A stretch of DNA of 22,888 nucleotides, taken from positions 1 to 22,888 of the forward strand of contig CAAEDK010000320.1 of the NCBI GenBank assembly GCA_900754605.1. Direction: 5' to 3'. The DNA is from an uncultured Oscillospiraceae bacterium. GTDB taxonomy: Bacteria; Bacillota_A; Clostridia; Oscillospirales; Oscillospiraceae. The notes below the pieces were generated by a model. That model searched no databases. It was not told the DNA's origin and was given only the letters and a program-made list of their open reading frames with translations. Positions 13,611 through 21,876 of this stretch are shown in pieces. Every line of letters begins with the position of its first letter. Within the stretch, counting starts at the first letter, position 1. The translations under genes and the position numbers were made by a program.

Positions 13611-15055
13611 GTCTTTAGCCTCCTTTCCGGAAGTTGGCCCCGCCTGGCCAGCAGTGCCCCCAGGGCCAGCCAGGCCCAGAACAAGAACAGTACACGGTAA
13701 TTATAGAAGGAGTAGTCTGTCATAGCCTGAACCAGGAAGCCGGCGATCCCACTGACTGCTGCCGTCTGATACAGGCGGCTGGTGAGATCCTTCTCCCGGC
13801 AGAAGGCAGCACACAGGTCCCGGAAATAGTGGAACAGCAGCAGGATGAACACCACCAGAGCCACCACCCCCGCATCACACATGATCTGGAGGAACAGATT
13901 GTGTGCGTGGGGGGCCACAATACCGCTGTAACTGTATTTGGGATACACCAGATTGAAGGCCGCATCCCCAGGTCCGATACCGCACATCCAGTAGTCCTTC
14001 AGCATGGCCAGGGTGCCCATCCAGATGTACACCCGGTAGGAGGTGGAGCTGTCTCCCAAATTTCCGATGCTGGCAAAGCGATTGATTACTGCATCCGGCA
14101 GGACAAAGTACAACGCCGCAAGCAGCAGAGGGGTCAGCAGCAGCAGACGAGGCTGAAGGAACAGTACAAAGACAAAACCAGCAAACAGCAGGCCCAGCCA
14201 CGCTCCCCGGGACAGGGTGAGCAGCATACACACGCACATGATGCCGCAGCAGCAGAAGTAGAACACCCGCATCCCCCAGTCCTTTGCCGCCAGAAGACCT
14301 GCCCCGCCAAGAGGGATGGCCAAAATCAGGTACTGTCCCAGCATATTGGGATTCTCCAACGTAGAGGGAACCCGGAACACATCGCCAAACATCTCACTGT
14401 CCGCCCAGGCAGCAGACTGATAGCCCCAGCCGAACAGGTACTGGCAGATGCCGTACAGGGCCACAGCCGTCCCCGCCATCACCAGCAGGAGCAGCAGGGT
14501 GTCCAGCTGCCGCCGGGTGGTGATGGAATTTTCCAGAATGACGGCGAAGAGGATGAAGGCCACCGTCAGCACGCCGCCCAGCAGGCTGCCTGCCCGTGTC
14601 ACCGAGAACCAAGTCCCAGCCAGATAGATGGCCGCGTACAGCCAAAGATAGCGGTTCATAGGTGCATAGTACAGCTTCTGCCCACCATCAGCCATCAGGT
14701 TCAGCAGCAGTGAAAAGGCGCTGATAAGCACCAATCCCAGTACCGCCATAGTAGGGATGATTGGAGCCAGTACCACCGCAGCACCCGCCCACAGCCAGCA
14801 TTTTTGAAACACACTGCCCTCAAACAGCCTGTCCAAGTGCAGAACTTGGTACAGGCGGCACAGCCCTCTGTGGATCCACCGCCAGAGCCGGGCAAAAACA
14901 CTGTGTTCCGACTCCTCCTGCTCCAGCTGGAGCGGCGGGTGGATGAACCACTGAATCAGCCCGCTGCCCCTCCACTGCCCGCCGAACCACAGGCACAGGG
15001 CTGCCAGCACCCGATACACAGCGCTGGCCTGCACGATCCTTTGCATTCGTTCCAT
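13607..15055 (-). CDS. O-antigen ligase/polymerase-like polytopic membrane protein, 482 aa
   Basis: About a dozen hydrophobic segments are present from residue 85 to 470, with the Wzy_C/O-antigen ligase signature: LSRGAW at 281-286, STSYRVYIWMGTLAM at 337-351, and a periplasm-side loop with GIGPGDAAF and PHAHNLFLQIMCDAG at 382-396 containing the conserved histidines. These enzymes polymerise lipid-linked repeat units or transfer a finished glycan to an acceptor; sequence alone does not tell which. The first 85 residues are an unusual, mostly soluble N-terminal extension. The gene starts three bases after the flippase gene and overlaps the following glycosyltransferase gene. Confidence 0.87.
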   Translation of the reverse strand: MERMQRIVQASAVYRVLAALCLWFGGQWRGSGLIQWFIHPPLQLEQEESEHSVFARLWRWIHRGLCRLYQVLHLDRLFEGSVFQKCWLWAGAAVVLAPIIPTMAVLGLVLISAFSLLLNLMADGGQKLYYAPMNRYLWLYAAIYLAGTWFSVTRAGSLLGGVLTVAFILFAVILENSITTRRQLDTLLLLLVMAGTAVALYGICQYLFGWGYQSAAWADSEMFGDVFRVPSTLENPNMLGQYLILAIPLGGAGLLAAKDWGMRVFYFCCCGIMCVCMLLTLSRGAWLGLLFAGFVFVLFLQPRLLLLTPLLLAALYFVLPDAVINRFASIGNLGDSSTSYRVYIWMGTLAMLKDYWMCGIGPGDAAFNLVYPKYSYSGIVAPHAHNLFLQIMCDAGVVALVVFILLLFHYFRDLCAAFCREKDLTSRLYQTAAVSGIAGFLVQAMTDYSFYNYRVLFLFWAWLALGALLARRGQLPERRLKT

Positions 15056-15058
15056 AGC

Positions 15059-16624
15059 TCAACCTCGTTTCAAGATTCGTTTTATCAGATCCCGGGCCAG
15101 CTGCATCTCTTCCAGCCGCATCAATCCAGCCAGCAGGAAATAGACCGCAGCACCCAACGCCGCGCAAGTACCCAGCAGCAGAAGTTCACCCACCTTGCCT
15201 GCGGGCAGAAGGGAGGCCAAGCTGTTCCGGGCCAGCCAGACCACTGCCGCCATCCCTGCCGCAGACATCATCATCTTCAAAAAGTCGGTCCCAAAACGTC
15301 CAGAGAGGATCCCCTCTCCCCGCATTTCCATTGGGACCAGCAGCAGCACAGCATACAGCGTGGAGGATACCGTAGAAGCAATGGCCAGTCCAGCCACCCC
15401 CATAGGCTCCGTCAGCACCATACAAAGGAAGATGTTAGCCAGGATGGATACCCCCCCAGCCACCAGAGGCGTACGCCCATCCTGTCGGGCAAAATAGGCA
15501 CGACTGAGGATATTCTGGAGCCCATAGCCTACCATTCCAAGTGAGACCCATACCAAAGCCTCCGAAGTAATGGAGACAGAGAACTCATCAAATTCTCCCC
15601 CACCATATAAGAAGGACACCATGGGGCGGGCCAGCACCATCAGTCCTGCTGCCATCGGCAGAACAAAAAACAGGCTGCCGTGGACGGTTTGCCGGAGCGT
15701 ATCCCGAAAGGCGCCCTCCTGGTGCTCCGCAGTCAGACGGGACAGACGCGGGAAGATCACATTGGTGATGGACAGGATGAACACCCCAGCAATCACCAGG
15801 TACAGGTTGGTAGAATACTCCATGGCAGACACACCCGCACCCTCATACAGGCGGGAACCGAACTTGGTGTTGATGGTCAGGTTGATAGGCTGCACCCAAG
15901 TTGAGATCATCACCGGCCCCATCAGGGCGAACGCCTTCCGCATCCCTTCTGAGCGGAAGGAGAAGTCCGGCCGGTACCGGAAGTCCAGCCGACGCAGCGA
16001 AGGCACCTGGATCACAGCCTGGAGCAGCCAGCCCAATAGGTAAGCTCCCGCCAGTCCGTACACTCCGAACTGCTTGTCCAGGAAAAAGAAGTAACCAATG
16101 ATCACCAGATTAGACACTGTGCTGATAAGTGCCGGGACATTAAATCGGTCCATAGCCTGGAGGATACCTACAAAGGAGAAAGCCACTCCGGTGAACAGCA
16201 CCGTAGGAAACATCACCCTGGTGAGGGAAGCCGCCAGTTCTGCTGTCTGCTGGTCATAGCCGTCTGCAAACAAAGTCACAAGAGGCTGAGCAAACAGGAT
16301 GCCCAACACAGTGAGGACCGCAGTGAGCATCGCCATGACCGACAGGAAGTTACCTCCGAAACGGAATGCCTCCTTTTTCCCTTTTTGAGTCAGGTACTCA
16401 CTGAACACCGGGATAAAGCAAGCCGCAATGGCTGAAGCGAACACCACATCGAAAAAGACCCGGGGGATGCGGCTGGCGATATAGAATGCCTTGGCCTCCA
16501 TGCCGGTGGTCCCATAGTGCACCGCCATCAGGTGGTCCCGGAACAGGCCCAGTACCTTCCCCAGCAGGGTGATGACCATGACCACACTGATGGTTTTGGT
16601 GGATTGATCCTTATTTTCTGACAA
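15059..16624 (-). CDS. murJ: MurJ/MviN family lipid II-type flippase, 521 aa, TTG start
   Basis: This is a MOP-superfamily membrane protein with about 14 helices. Family hallmarks are the N-terminal LLGKVLGLFRDHLMAVHYG, ASAIAACFIPVFSEY, the PTVLFTGVAFSFVGILQAM region, and TWVQPINLTINTKFGS. MurJ flips undecaprenyl-linked precursors outward; in this operon it may serve the wall polymer rather than, or as well as, lipid II. I place the start at TTG 16622-16624 because AGGAG lies eight bases upstream. The promoter at 16682-16710 excludes the longer ATG start at 16774, and the resulting length suits the family. An ATG at 16645 (seven codons longer) lacks a well-spaced ribosome binding site. First gene of the six-gene operon. 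Confidence 0.87.
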   Translation of the reverse strand: MSENKDQSTKTISVVMVITLLGKVLGLFRDHLMAVHYGTTGMEAKAFYIASRIPRVFFDVVFASAIAACFIPVFSEYLTQKGKKEAFRFGGNFLSVMAMLTAVLTVLGILFAQPLVTLFADGYDQQTAELAASLTRVMFPTVLFTGVAFSFVGILQAMDRFNVPALISTVSNLVIIGYFFFLDKQFGVYGLAGAYLLGWLLQAVIQVPSLRRLDFRYRPDFSFRSEGMRKAFALMGPVMISTWVQPINLTINTKFGSRLYEGAGVSAMEYSTNLYLVIAGVFILSITNVIFPRLSRLTAEHQEGAFRDTLRQTVHGSLFFVLPMAAGLMVLARPMVSFLYGGGEFDEFSVSITSEALVWVSLGMVGYGLQNILSRAYFARQDGRTPLVAGGVSILANIFLCMVLTEPMGVAGLAIASTVSSTLYAVLLLVPMEMRGEGILSGRFGTDFLKMMMSAAGMAAVVWLARNSLASLLPAGKVGELLLLGTCAALGAAVYFLLAGLMRLEEMQLARDLIKRILKRG

Positions 16625-16681
16625 TGTTTCCTCTCCTCTCTCCATACCGCCGCCCCAGCTCTCCTGGGGGCGAATCGCTTT

Positions 16682-16710
16682 ATTGTACACCAAGCCACCC
16701 CCTTTTTCAA
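16682..16710 (-). promoter_or_regulatory. Promoter of the cell-surface polysaccharide operon
   Basis: On the minus strand the -35 box is TTGAAA (16705-16710) and the -10 box TACAAT (16682-16687), with a 17-base spacer. The expected transcription start is near 16675, about 50 bases ahead of the TTG start of the flippase gene. Confidence 0.8.
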
Positions 16711-16761
16711 CCGCTCTCCCACAGATTCCAGCTGGATTCATGTTATGTTCACACTTTCTAG

Positions 16762-17064
16762 TCATTTCTTCCATTTTTCAAAAGTACCCTCTCCTTCCTC
16801 TTTGCAGCAAACAAGAATAAATATCCGTACATCATAGAGGTTCCTTAGATATTTCAGTGACATGAGATGCCTTTGTCTGCTATAGCAAGCCCACAAAAAT
16901 AAACCGGCTATTTGCAGAATAAATGATATAAAACCAATGATTTTGAACGATCAAGCTCCAACGCCCTGCTCCACAGCCAAATAGTGGAGCACTCGAAACA
17001 AGCGAGAAAACAAAATGACAAGAGCCGCTACACTCACTCCACTGATTCCACAGAGTTTTCCCAT
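16762..17064 (-). pseudogene. Possible decayed small membrane-protein gene with an in-frame stop
   Basis: From an ATG at 17062-17064 a 37-codon frame encodes a hydrophobic peptide (GVSVAALVILFSRLF, then VLHYLAVEQGVGA) and stops at TGA 16951-16953. The same frame then stays open for a further 62 codons to 16762, with another hydrophobic stretch (KIIGFISFILQIAGLFLWAC). This could be a small multi-helix membrane protein broken by one stop codon. There is no good ribosome binding site and AT-rich spacer DNA can look hydrophobic by chance, so this is a weak call. Confidence 0.2.
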
Positions 17065-17310
17065 ATTGTTCCCAATTTTGACAGCGTTGAAGTATGACGT
17101 TTCTCCCAGACGCAGCATCCTCTCCCCATATAAATCCTATCTTTTCCTTTTCTCGCACTGTATTAAGATCAATTTTTTATGCATTTTGACAGTTCATTTT
17201 TCTCCCATATATCCTCATATTTTGATTCATTAGTGGTGAAATGCACAATTTTACGACGTTAAAAGACTGTTTTTCCTCTCCTCTTTCCCGTTAAGAAGTC
17301 GTTAAAATTG
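17065..17310. other. AT-rich spacer between divergent operons
   Basis: No ORF with a ribosome binding site and no known RNA is seen here on either strand. The only notable structure is the set of CGTTAA-type repeats towards the plus-strand promoter. Confidence 0.5.
17257..17307 (+). promoter_or_regulatory. Three CGTTAA-type direct repeats upstream of the activase promoter
   Basis: CGTTAAAA occurs at 17257-17264 and 17300-17307 and a near copy CGTTAAGA at 17289-17296, all in the same direction. The spacings are 32 and 11 bases, the latter close to one helical turn. The last copy ends four bases before the -35 box. This arrangement suits an activator or repressor binding cooperatively. Confidence 0.4.
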
Positions 17311-17339
17311 TTGTTTTTCCCCTCAACTGTCAGTATCAT
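17311..17339 (+). promoter_or_regulatory. Promoter of the activase/dehydratase operon
   Basis: The -35 box is TTGTTT (17311-17316) and the -10 box TATCAT (17334-17339), with a 17-base spacer. It lies about 80 bases upstream of the start codon at 17421. The match is moderate, in keeping with a regulated promoter. Confidence 0.6.
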
Positions 17340-17420
17340 AGTATAGAATGAAATCAGAATTAAGCGGTCCACTTTTAGACCATCAGTATCGTCAAGTACA
17401 GTCAGGAGTTACAGGTTACT

Positions 17421-20357
17421 ATGAGTCTGCGCATCGGCATCGATATCGGCTCTACCACCGTAAAGGTGGTTGTGCTGGATGAACAGAACAAGCTTCTGTT
17501 CCGCTCCTATGAGCGGCACTACTCCAAGACCCGGGAACGGGCCTGCGAAACCCTCCATTCCATCACCAGTCTGCTGGCGGGCAAACAGGTGAAAATGGTC
17601 ATCACCGGCTCTGCCGGTCTGGGCGTGGCCAACGCCTCCGGCATCAACTTTGTGCAGGAGGTCTATGCCACCGCCGCCGCGGTCAATACATATATCCCGA
17701 AAACGGACGCTGTCATCGAACTGGGCGGCGAAGATGCCAAGATCATCTTCTTTGGCGGCGCTCTGGAGGAGCGGATGAACGGCTCCTGTGCCGGTGGCAC
17801 CGGAGCCTTCATCGACCAAATGGCCACCCTGATGAACGTAACGGTGGGTGAACTGGACGCTCTCTCCCTGAAGCACGAAAAGATCTACCCCATCGCCTCC
17901 CGCTGCGGTGTGTTCGCCAAAAGTGACATCCAGCCCATTCTGAACCAGGGCGGGCGGAAGGAAGATGTGGCCGCCTCTATTTTCCAGGCGGTCGTAGACC
18001 AGACAGTGGCCGGCCTTACCCAAGGTCGGGAACTAAAGGGCAAGATCGTCTTTCTGGGCGGCCCCCTCCACTTCCTCATGGGCCTGCGGGAGCGATTTGT
18101 GGAGACTTTGAAGCTGGACAATGATCACGCCATCTTCCCTGAGGATGGCGATTGTTTCGCCGCCATGGGCGCCGCCCTGTGCGCCACCGATTATGCCCCC
18201 ATTCTTTTTGAGGAGGCGCTGAAAAAACTGGAGGAGAGCGTGGACACCACTACCTTAGTGGACACTATGCCTCCTCTGTTCCGGGATGAAGGCGAGTATG
18301 GTTCCTTCTGTGCCCGACACAATGCCAAGTGCCCTCCCGAAACCGATATCATGACCTACTGCGGCCCTGCCTGGCTGGGCATCGACGCTGGCTCCACCAC
18401 CACCAAGCTGGCCCTCATCACGGAGGATGGAGGTCTTTTATACACCTATTATCATTCTAACCAGGGCAACCCGGTGGCCATCGTACTGGAGCAGCTGCGT
18501 ACCATCTATGCCATGTGCGGCGACCGCATCCAGATCAAGGGGGCGGCGGTCACTGGCTACGGTGAGGACCTGATCAAAAACGCTTTCTCCTGTGACCTAG
18601 GACTTGTGGAAACAGTGGCCCACTACCGGGCTGCCGCCCACTTCGAGCCTGAAGTGGATTTCATCATCGACATCGGCGGCCAGGACATGAAGTGCTTCAA
18701 GATTCGCAACCGTGCAGTGGATTCCATCATGCTCAACGAGGCCTGTTCCTCCGGCTGCGGCTCCTTTATTGAGACCTTCGCCAAGGCTCTAGGCTACTCC
18801 ATTGCAGACTTCGCTAAGCTGGGCCTGTTCGCCCAGCACCCGGTGAACCTGGGGTCACGGTGCACCGTATTTATGAACTCCAGCGTTAAGCAGGCTCAAA
18901 AGGACGGGGCCAGCGTCGAGGATATCTCCGCCGGACTGTCCATTTCCATTGTGAAAAACGCCATCTACAAGGTCATCCGCGCCGCCTCCCCTGACGATCT
19001 TGGACAGCACATCGTGGTCCAGGGAGGCACCTTCCACAACGACGCAGTGCTCCGGGCCTTCGAGCTGGAGCTGGGCCGTGATGTCACCCGCCCCACCATC
19101 TCGGGCATCATGGGTGCCTTTGGCGCAGCATTTGCCGCCCGGGATCTGAACCTGGAGCAGAGTGCTCTGCTCTCTCCACAGGATCTGGAGAAGTTCACCC
19201 ACACCGCCAAGCCGGCCACCTGCGGCCTGTGTACCAACCACTGCTCTCTCACAGTCAATGCCTTTGACGGCGGGCGGCGGTTCATCTCGGGCAATCGCTG
19301 CTCACGCCCTCTGGGCGAGGAGCCCACCCGGCATCCCGACCTGATGCGGTATAAATATGCAAAACTCCGCTCTCTCCATGGCAAGGGCAGCGGCGACGGT
19401 TCCCGGGGCAGGATCGGCATCCCCTTCGGTCTGAACATGTATGAGAATCTGCCCTTCTGGTTCGAGCTGTTCACCCGCCTCAATTTCGAGGTAGTCCTCT
19501 CTCCGGAGTCCAGCCGGAAACTCTACCTCAAAGGGCAGCGCACCATCCCCTCAGACACAGTTTGTTATCCCGCCAAACTGCTCCACGGCCATGTAAAAGC
19601 CCTGGCTGAGCAGGGTGTAGATGCCATCTTTTATCCCTGTATGCCCTATAACTTCGATGAAGGTGTCAGCGACAACAACTATAACTGTCCGGTGGTTGCC
19701 TACTATCCGGAACTTCTGGCCGCCAACGTCCCCGATTTAAAGCAGGTACGGTACCTGTACCCCTACTTTGGGCTGCACCGTCCCCGGGATTTTGAACGAA
19801 AAGCGGGCGAATGGTTTTTCAACGAGTTCCAAATCCCCAAACGGGAGACTGCTTCCGCAGCCAAAGCTGCATACGCAGCCTATGACGCTTATAAGGACGA
19901 TCTGCGGCAGACCGCCCAGACATACATCGCCCAGGCACGGGCAGAGGGCCGCCCCATTCTGGTGGTAGCCGGCCGTCCTTATCACATGGATCCAGAGATC
20001 AACCACGGCATAAATGACCTAATCACATCCTTTGGCTTTACCCTCATCACTGAAGACTCTGTGGCATGGCTGGAGGATAAAGCCCCCCGCCATGTACTCA
20101 ACCAGTGGACCTATCATGCCCGGATGTACAATGCAGCCCGGTATGTATGTACCCAGCCAGACATGGATCTGATCCAGCTGGTCTCCTTTGGCTGCGGCAT
20201 TGACTCCATCACTGGCGACGAAATGCGTTCTATCCTGGAGGGCGGCGGCAAACTGTATACTCAGCTGAAGATCGACGATATCAGCAACCTGGGCGCTGTT
20301 AAGATCCGGATTCGGAGCCTGATTGCGGCCATTCATGCAAGAAAGGCCAATTCTTAA
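17421..20357 (+). CDS. Acyl-CoA dehydratase activase-related protein with two ASKHA domains and a DUF2229 region, 978 aa
   Basis: Two BcrAD/BadFG-type ATPase domains lie in tandem. Domain 1 (about residues 3-265) has GIDIGSTTVK, C123 in CAGGTGAF and C162 in SRCGVFAKSD. Domain 2 (about 317-575) has GIDAGSTTTK, ACSSGCGSF (C442/C446) and C481 in SRCTVFMNS. In single-domain activases such as HgdC the two matching cysteines of a dimer bind one shared [4Fe-4S] cluster, so this chain could hold a cluster between its own two domains. The C-terminal third (about 600-970) is DUF2229, with CGLCTNHC at 601-608, C627, C715 in TVCYPAK, C740 and C925. Family role: ATP-driven electron transfer at very low potential. 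The substrate is unknown. AGGAG lies 12 bases before the ATG. Confidence 0.85.
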   Translation: MSLRIGIDIGSTTVKVVVLDEQNKLLFRSYERHYSKTRERACETLHSITSLLAGKQVKMVITGSAGLGVANASGINFVQEVYATAAAVNTYIPKTDAVIELGGEDAKIIFFGGALEERMNGSCAGGTGAFIDQMATLMNVTVGELDALSLKHEKIYPIASRCGVFAKSDIQPILNQGGRKEDVAASIFQAVVDQTVAGLTQGRELKGKIVFLGGPLHFLMGLRERFVETLKLDNDHAIFPEDGDCFAAMGAALCATDYAPILFEEALKKLEESVDTTTLVDTMPPLFRDEGEYGSFCARHNAKCPPETDIMTYCGPAWLGIDAGSTTTKLALITEDGGLLYTYYHSNQGNPVAIVLEQLRTIYAMCGDRIQIKGAAVTGYGEDLIKNAFSCDLGLVETVAHYRAAAHFEPEVDFIIDIGGQDMKCFKIRNRAVDSIMLNEACSSGCGSFIETFAKALGYSIADFAKLGLFAQHPVNLGSRCTVFMNSSVKQAQKDGASVEDISAGLSISIVKNAIYKVIRAASPDDLGQHIVVQGGTFHNDAVLRAFELELGRDVTRPTISGIMGAFGAAFAARDLNLEQSALLSPQDLEKFTHTAKPATCGLCTNHCSLTVNAFDGGRRFISGNRCSRPLGEEPTRHPDLMRYKYAKLRSLHGKGSGDGSRGRIGIPFGLNMYENLPFWFELFTRLNFEVVLSPESSRKLYLKGQRTIPSDTVCYPAKLLHGHVKALAEQGVDAIFYPCMPYNFDEGVSDNNYNCPVVAYYPELLAANVPDLKQVRYLYPYFGLHRPRDFERKAGEWFFNEFQIPKRETASAAKAAYAAYDAYKDDLRQTAQTYIAQARAEGRPILVVAGRPYHMDPEINHGINDLITSFGFTLITEDSVAWLEDKAPRHVLNQWTYHARMYNAARYVCTQPDMDLIQLVSFGCGIDSITGDEMRSILEGGGKLYTQLKIDDISNLGAVKIRIRSLIAAIHARKANS

Positions 20358-20389
20358 AGCACGAAACCCCAGCGCGCCCCAGATCAAAA

Positions 20390-20410
20390 GGCGTGTCCAG
20401 CAATCACGCC
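20390..20410 (+). repeat. Small hairpin between the two operon genes
   Basis: GGCGTG (20390-20395) can pair with CACGCC (20405-20410) around a 9-base loop, just ahead of the ribosome binding site of the second gene. There is no T tract, so it is not a terminator. It may affect message processing or translation. Confidence 0.35.
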
Positions 20411-20431
20411 CCGCAAGAAAGGAACATTTCT

Positions 20432-21775
20432 ATGGCGAAATTAGTATATGATGAGACCGGCCGCCTCCTGTTCACCAAGGAAATGAAGGAGGAGTACACC
20501 ATCCTCATGCCCCAGATGCTGCCCATCCACTTCGGGATGTTCCGCAAGCTGCTGGAGCTGGAGGGCTACCATGTAGATCAACTGAACAACGACGGACGTT
20601 CTGTGGTAGATGAGGGCCTGAAATATGTCCACAACGACACCTGCTACCCCGCCCTGCTGGTCATTGGACAGTTCCTGGACGCCATCAAACACGGGGGCTA
20701 TGACCCCCATAAGGTGGCCTTGTTCATCACCCAGACCGGCGGCGGCTGCCGGGCCAGCAACTATATCCATCTGCTGCGAAAGGCCCTAGCCAAAGCTGGG
20801 ATGGACTACATTCCTGTGATTTCCGTTTCTTTCGGTCTTGAGAAAAACCCAGGCTTCAGCCTAAGCGTGGATTTGATTCGCAAACTGGTGTACGGCATGA
20901 TGTACGGAGATCTGATTATGTGGGTCTCCAATCAGGTCCGCCCCTATGAGGTGGAGTCGGGTGCCACCGATACCATGGTGGAGCACTGGACCCAGCAACT
21001 GGTAGACCGCTTCCAGTCTGGCAGAGGTATGAGCCGCAGCCAAATGCGCCAGATTTTTGACGAGATCTGTGCTGACTTTGCCTCCATCCCCGTTAGCGGC
21101 GAGCAGAAGGTTCGGGTGGGTATTGTAGGCGAGATTTATGTCAAATTCTCCTCCCTGGGCAACAACCACCTGGAGCAGTTCCTCCTGTCCGAAGGTGTGG
21201 AGCCTGTAGTCCCCGGCCTGACCGACTTTATGATTTTCAAGATCTATAACCGGGTTGCCGACGTGGATCTATACGGCGGAAAACTGATCAAGAAGGCCGC
21301 CTGCCGCGCCTTTATGTCCTATATCCAGAGCTGTCAAAAGGACATGATCCAGGCACTGGAGCGCTCTGGCCGCTTCCGCGCCCCCGGCACCTTTGACGAC
21401 TTACATAAACTCATTCACGGCTACTTGGGCGATGGAAACAAGATGGGCGAAGGCTGGCTGCTCACTGCCGAAATGCTGGAACTCATTCACACCGGAACCG
21501 GCAACATTGTCTGTGCGCAGCCTTTTGGCTGCCTGCCTAACCATATCGTCGGCAAAGGGATGATCCGCAAGCTGAAAGACGACTATCCCATGAGCAACAT
21601 CGTCGCCATCGACTACGATCCAGGTGCTACCCGGATCAACCAGGAGAACCGCATCAAACTTATGCTGGCCAATGCTAAAGGGCTGGCCCAACATCAGGCC
21701 GCTGTTTCTCACGCTAGCGAACCTGTTCCAGTGGAGAAGCCTCGTTCCCTTACCCACGCTGGTGCTCACGCCTAA
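20432..21775 (+). CDS. 2-hydroxyacyl-CoA dehydratase-like (HgdB/COG3581-type) protein, 447 aa
   Basis: The protein resembles the D-component fold of 2-hydroxyacyl-CoA dehydratases. Cysteines in conserved settings are C71 in NDTCYPALL, C106 in GGGCRASNY, C291 in AACRAF and C367 in PFGCLPNH, which could bind an iron-sulfur cluster. In many Firmicutes this segment is, as far as I recall, the C-terminal part of one protein of about 1,400 residues with the activase; here it is a separate gene 74 bases downstream. I start it at ATG 20432 with GAAAGGA eight bases upstream. A start 13 codons earlier has no ribosome binding site. It probably receives electrons from the 978-residue partner. Substrate and physiological role unknown. 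Confidence 0.85.
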   Translation: MAKLVYDETGRLLFTKEMKEEYTILMPQMLPIHFGMFRKLLELEGYHVDQLNNDGRSVVDEGLKYVHNDTCYPALLVIGQFLDAIKHGGYDPHKVALFITQTGGGCRASNYIHLLRKALAKAGMDYIPVISVSFGLEKNPGFSLSVDLIRKLVYGMMYGDLIMWVSNQVRPYEVESGATDTMVEHWTQQLVDRFQSGRGMSRSQMRQIFDEICADFASIPVSGEQKVRVGIVGEIYVKFSSLGNNHLEQFLLSEGVEPVVPGLTDFMIFKIYNRVADVDLYGGKLIKKAACRAFMSYIQSCQKDMIQALERSGRFRAPGTFDDLHKLIHGYLGDGNKMGEGWLLTAEMLELIHTGTGNIVCAQPFGCLPNHIVGKGMIRKLKDDYPMSNIVAIDYDPGATRINQENRIKLMLANAKGLAQHQAAVSHASEPVPVEKPRSLTHAGAHA

Positions 21776-21802
21776 TCACTCCAGTCAGCCAGTAGATATA
21801 AT

Positions 21803-21845
21803 AAAACGCTCCTTTTCCAGAAAACAACTGGAAAAGGAGCGTTTT
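21803..21845. terminator. Bidirectional terminator between convergent genes
   Basis: An 18-bp perfect stem (21803-21820 with 21828-21845) with a 7-base loop is flanked by T runs when read on either strand. It ends the dehydratase operon on the plus strand and the glyceraldehyde-3-phosphate dehydrogenase gene, whose stop is at 21877, on the minus strand. Confidence 0.95.
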
Positions 21846-21876
21846 TCATTCTTAACTCGAAGCGTTTATAAACTGA

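Noticed and set aside
13634..14713. Plus-strand open frame of 359 codons
   Set aside because: It is Gln/His/Pro-rich antisense to the hydrophobic ligase-like gene, as expected for the reverse of leucine codons.
16880..17158. A 92-codon minus-strand open frame
   Set aside because: It has a GTG start without a ribosome binding site and no recognisable domain. It covers the same AT-rich spacer as the other weak frame there and shows less protein-like hydrophobic patterning.
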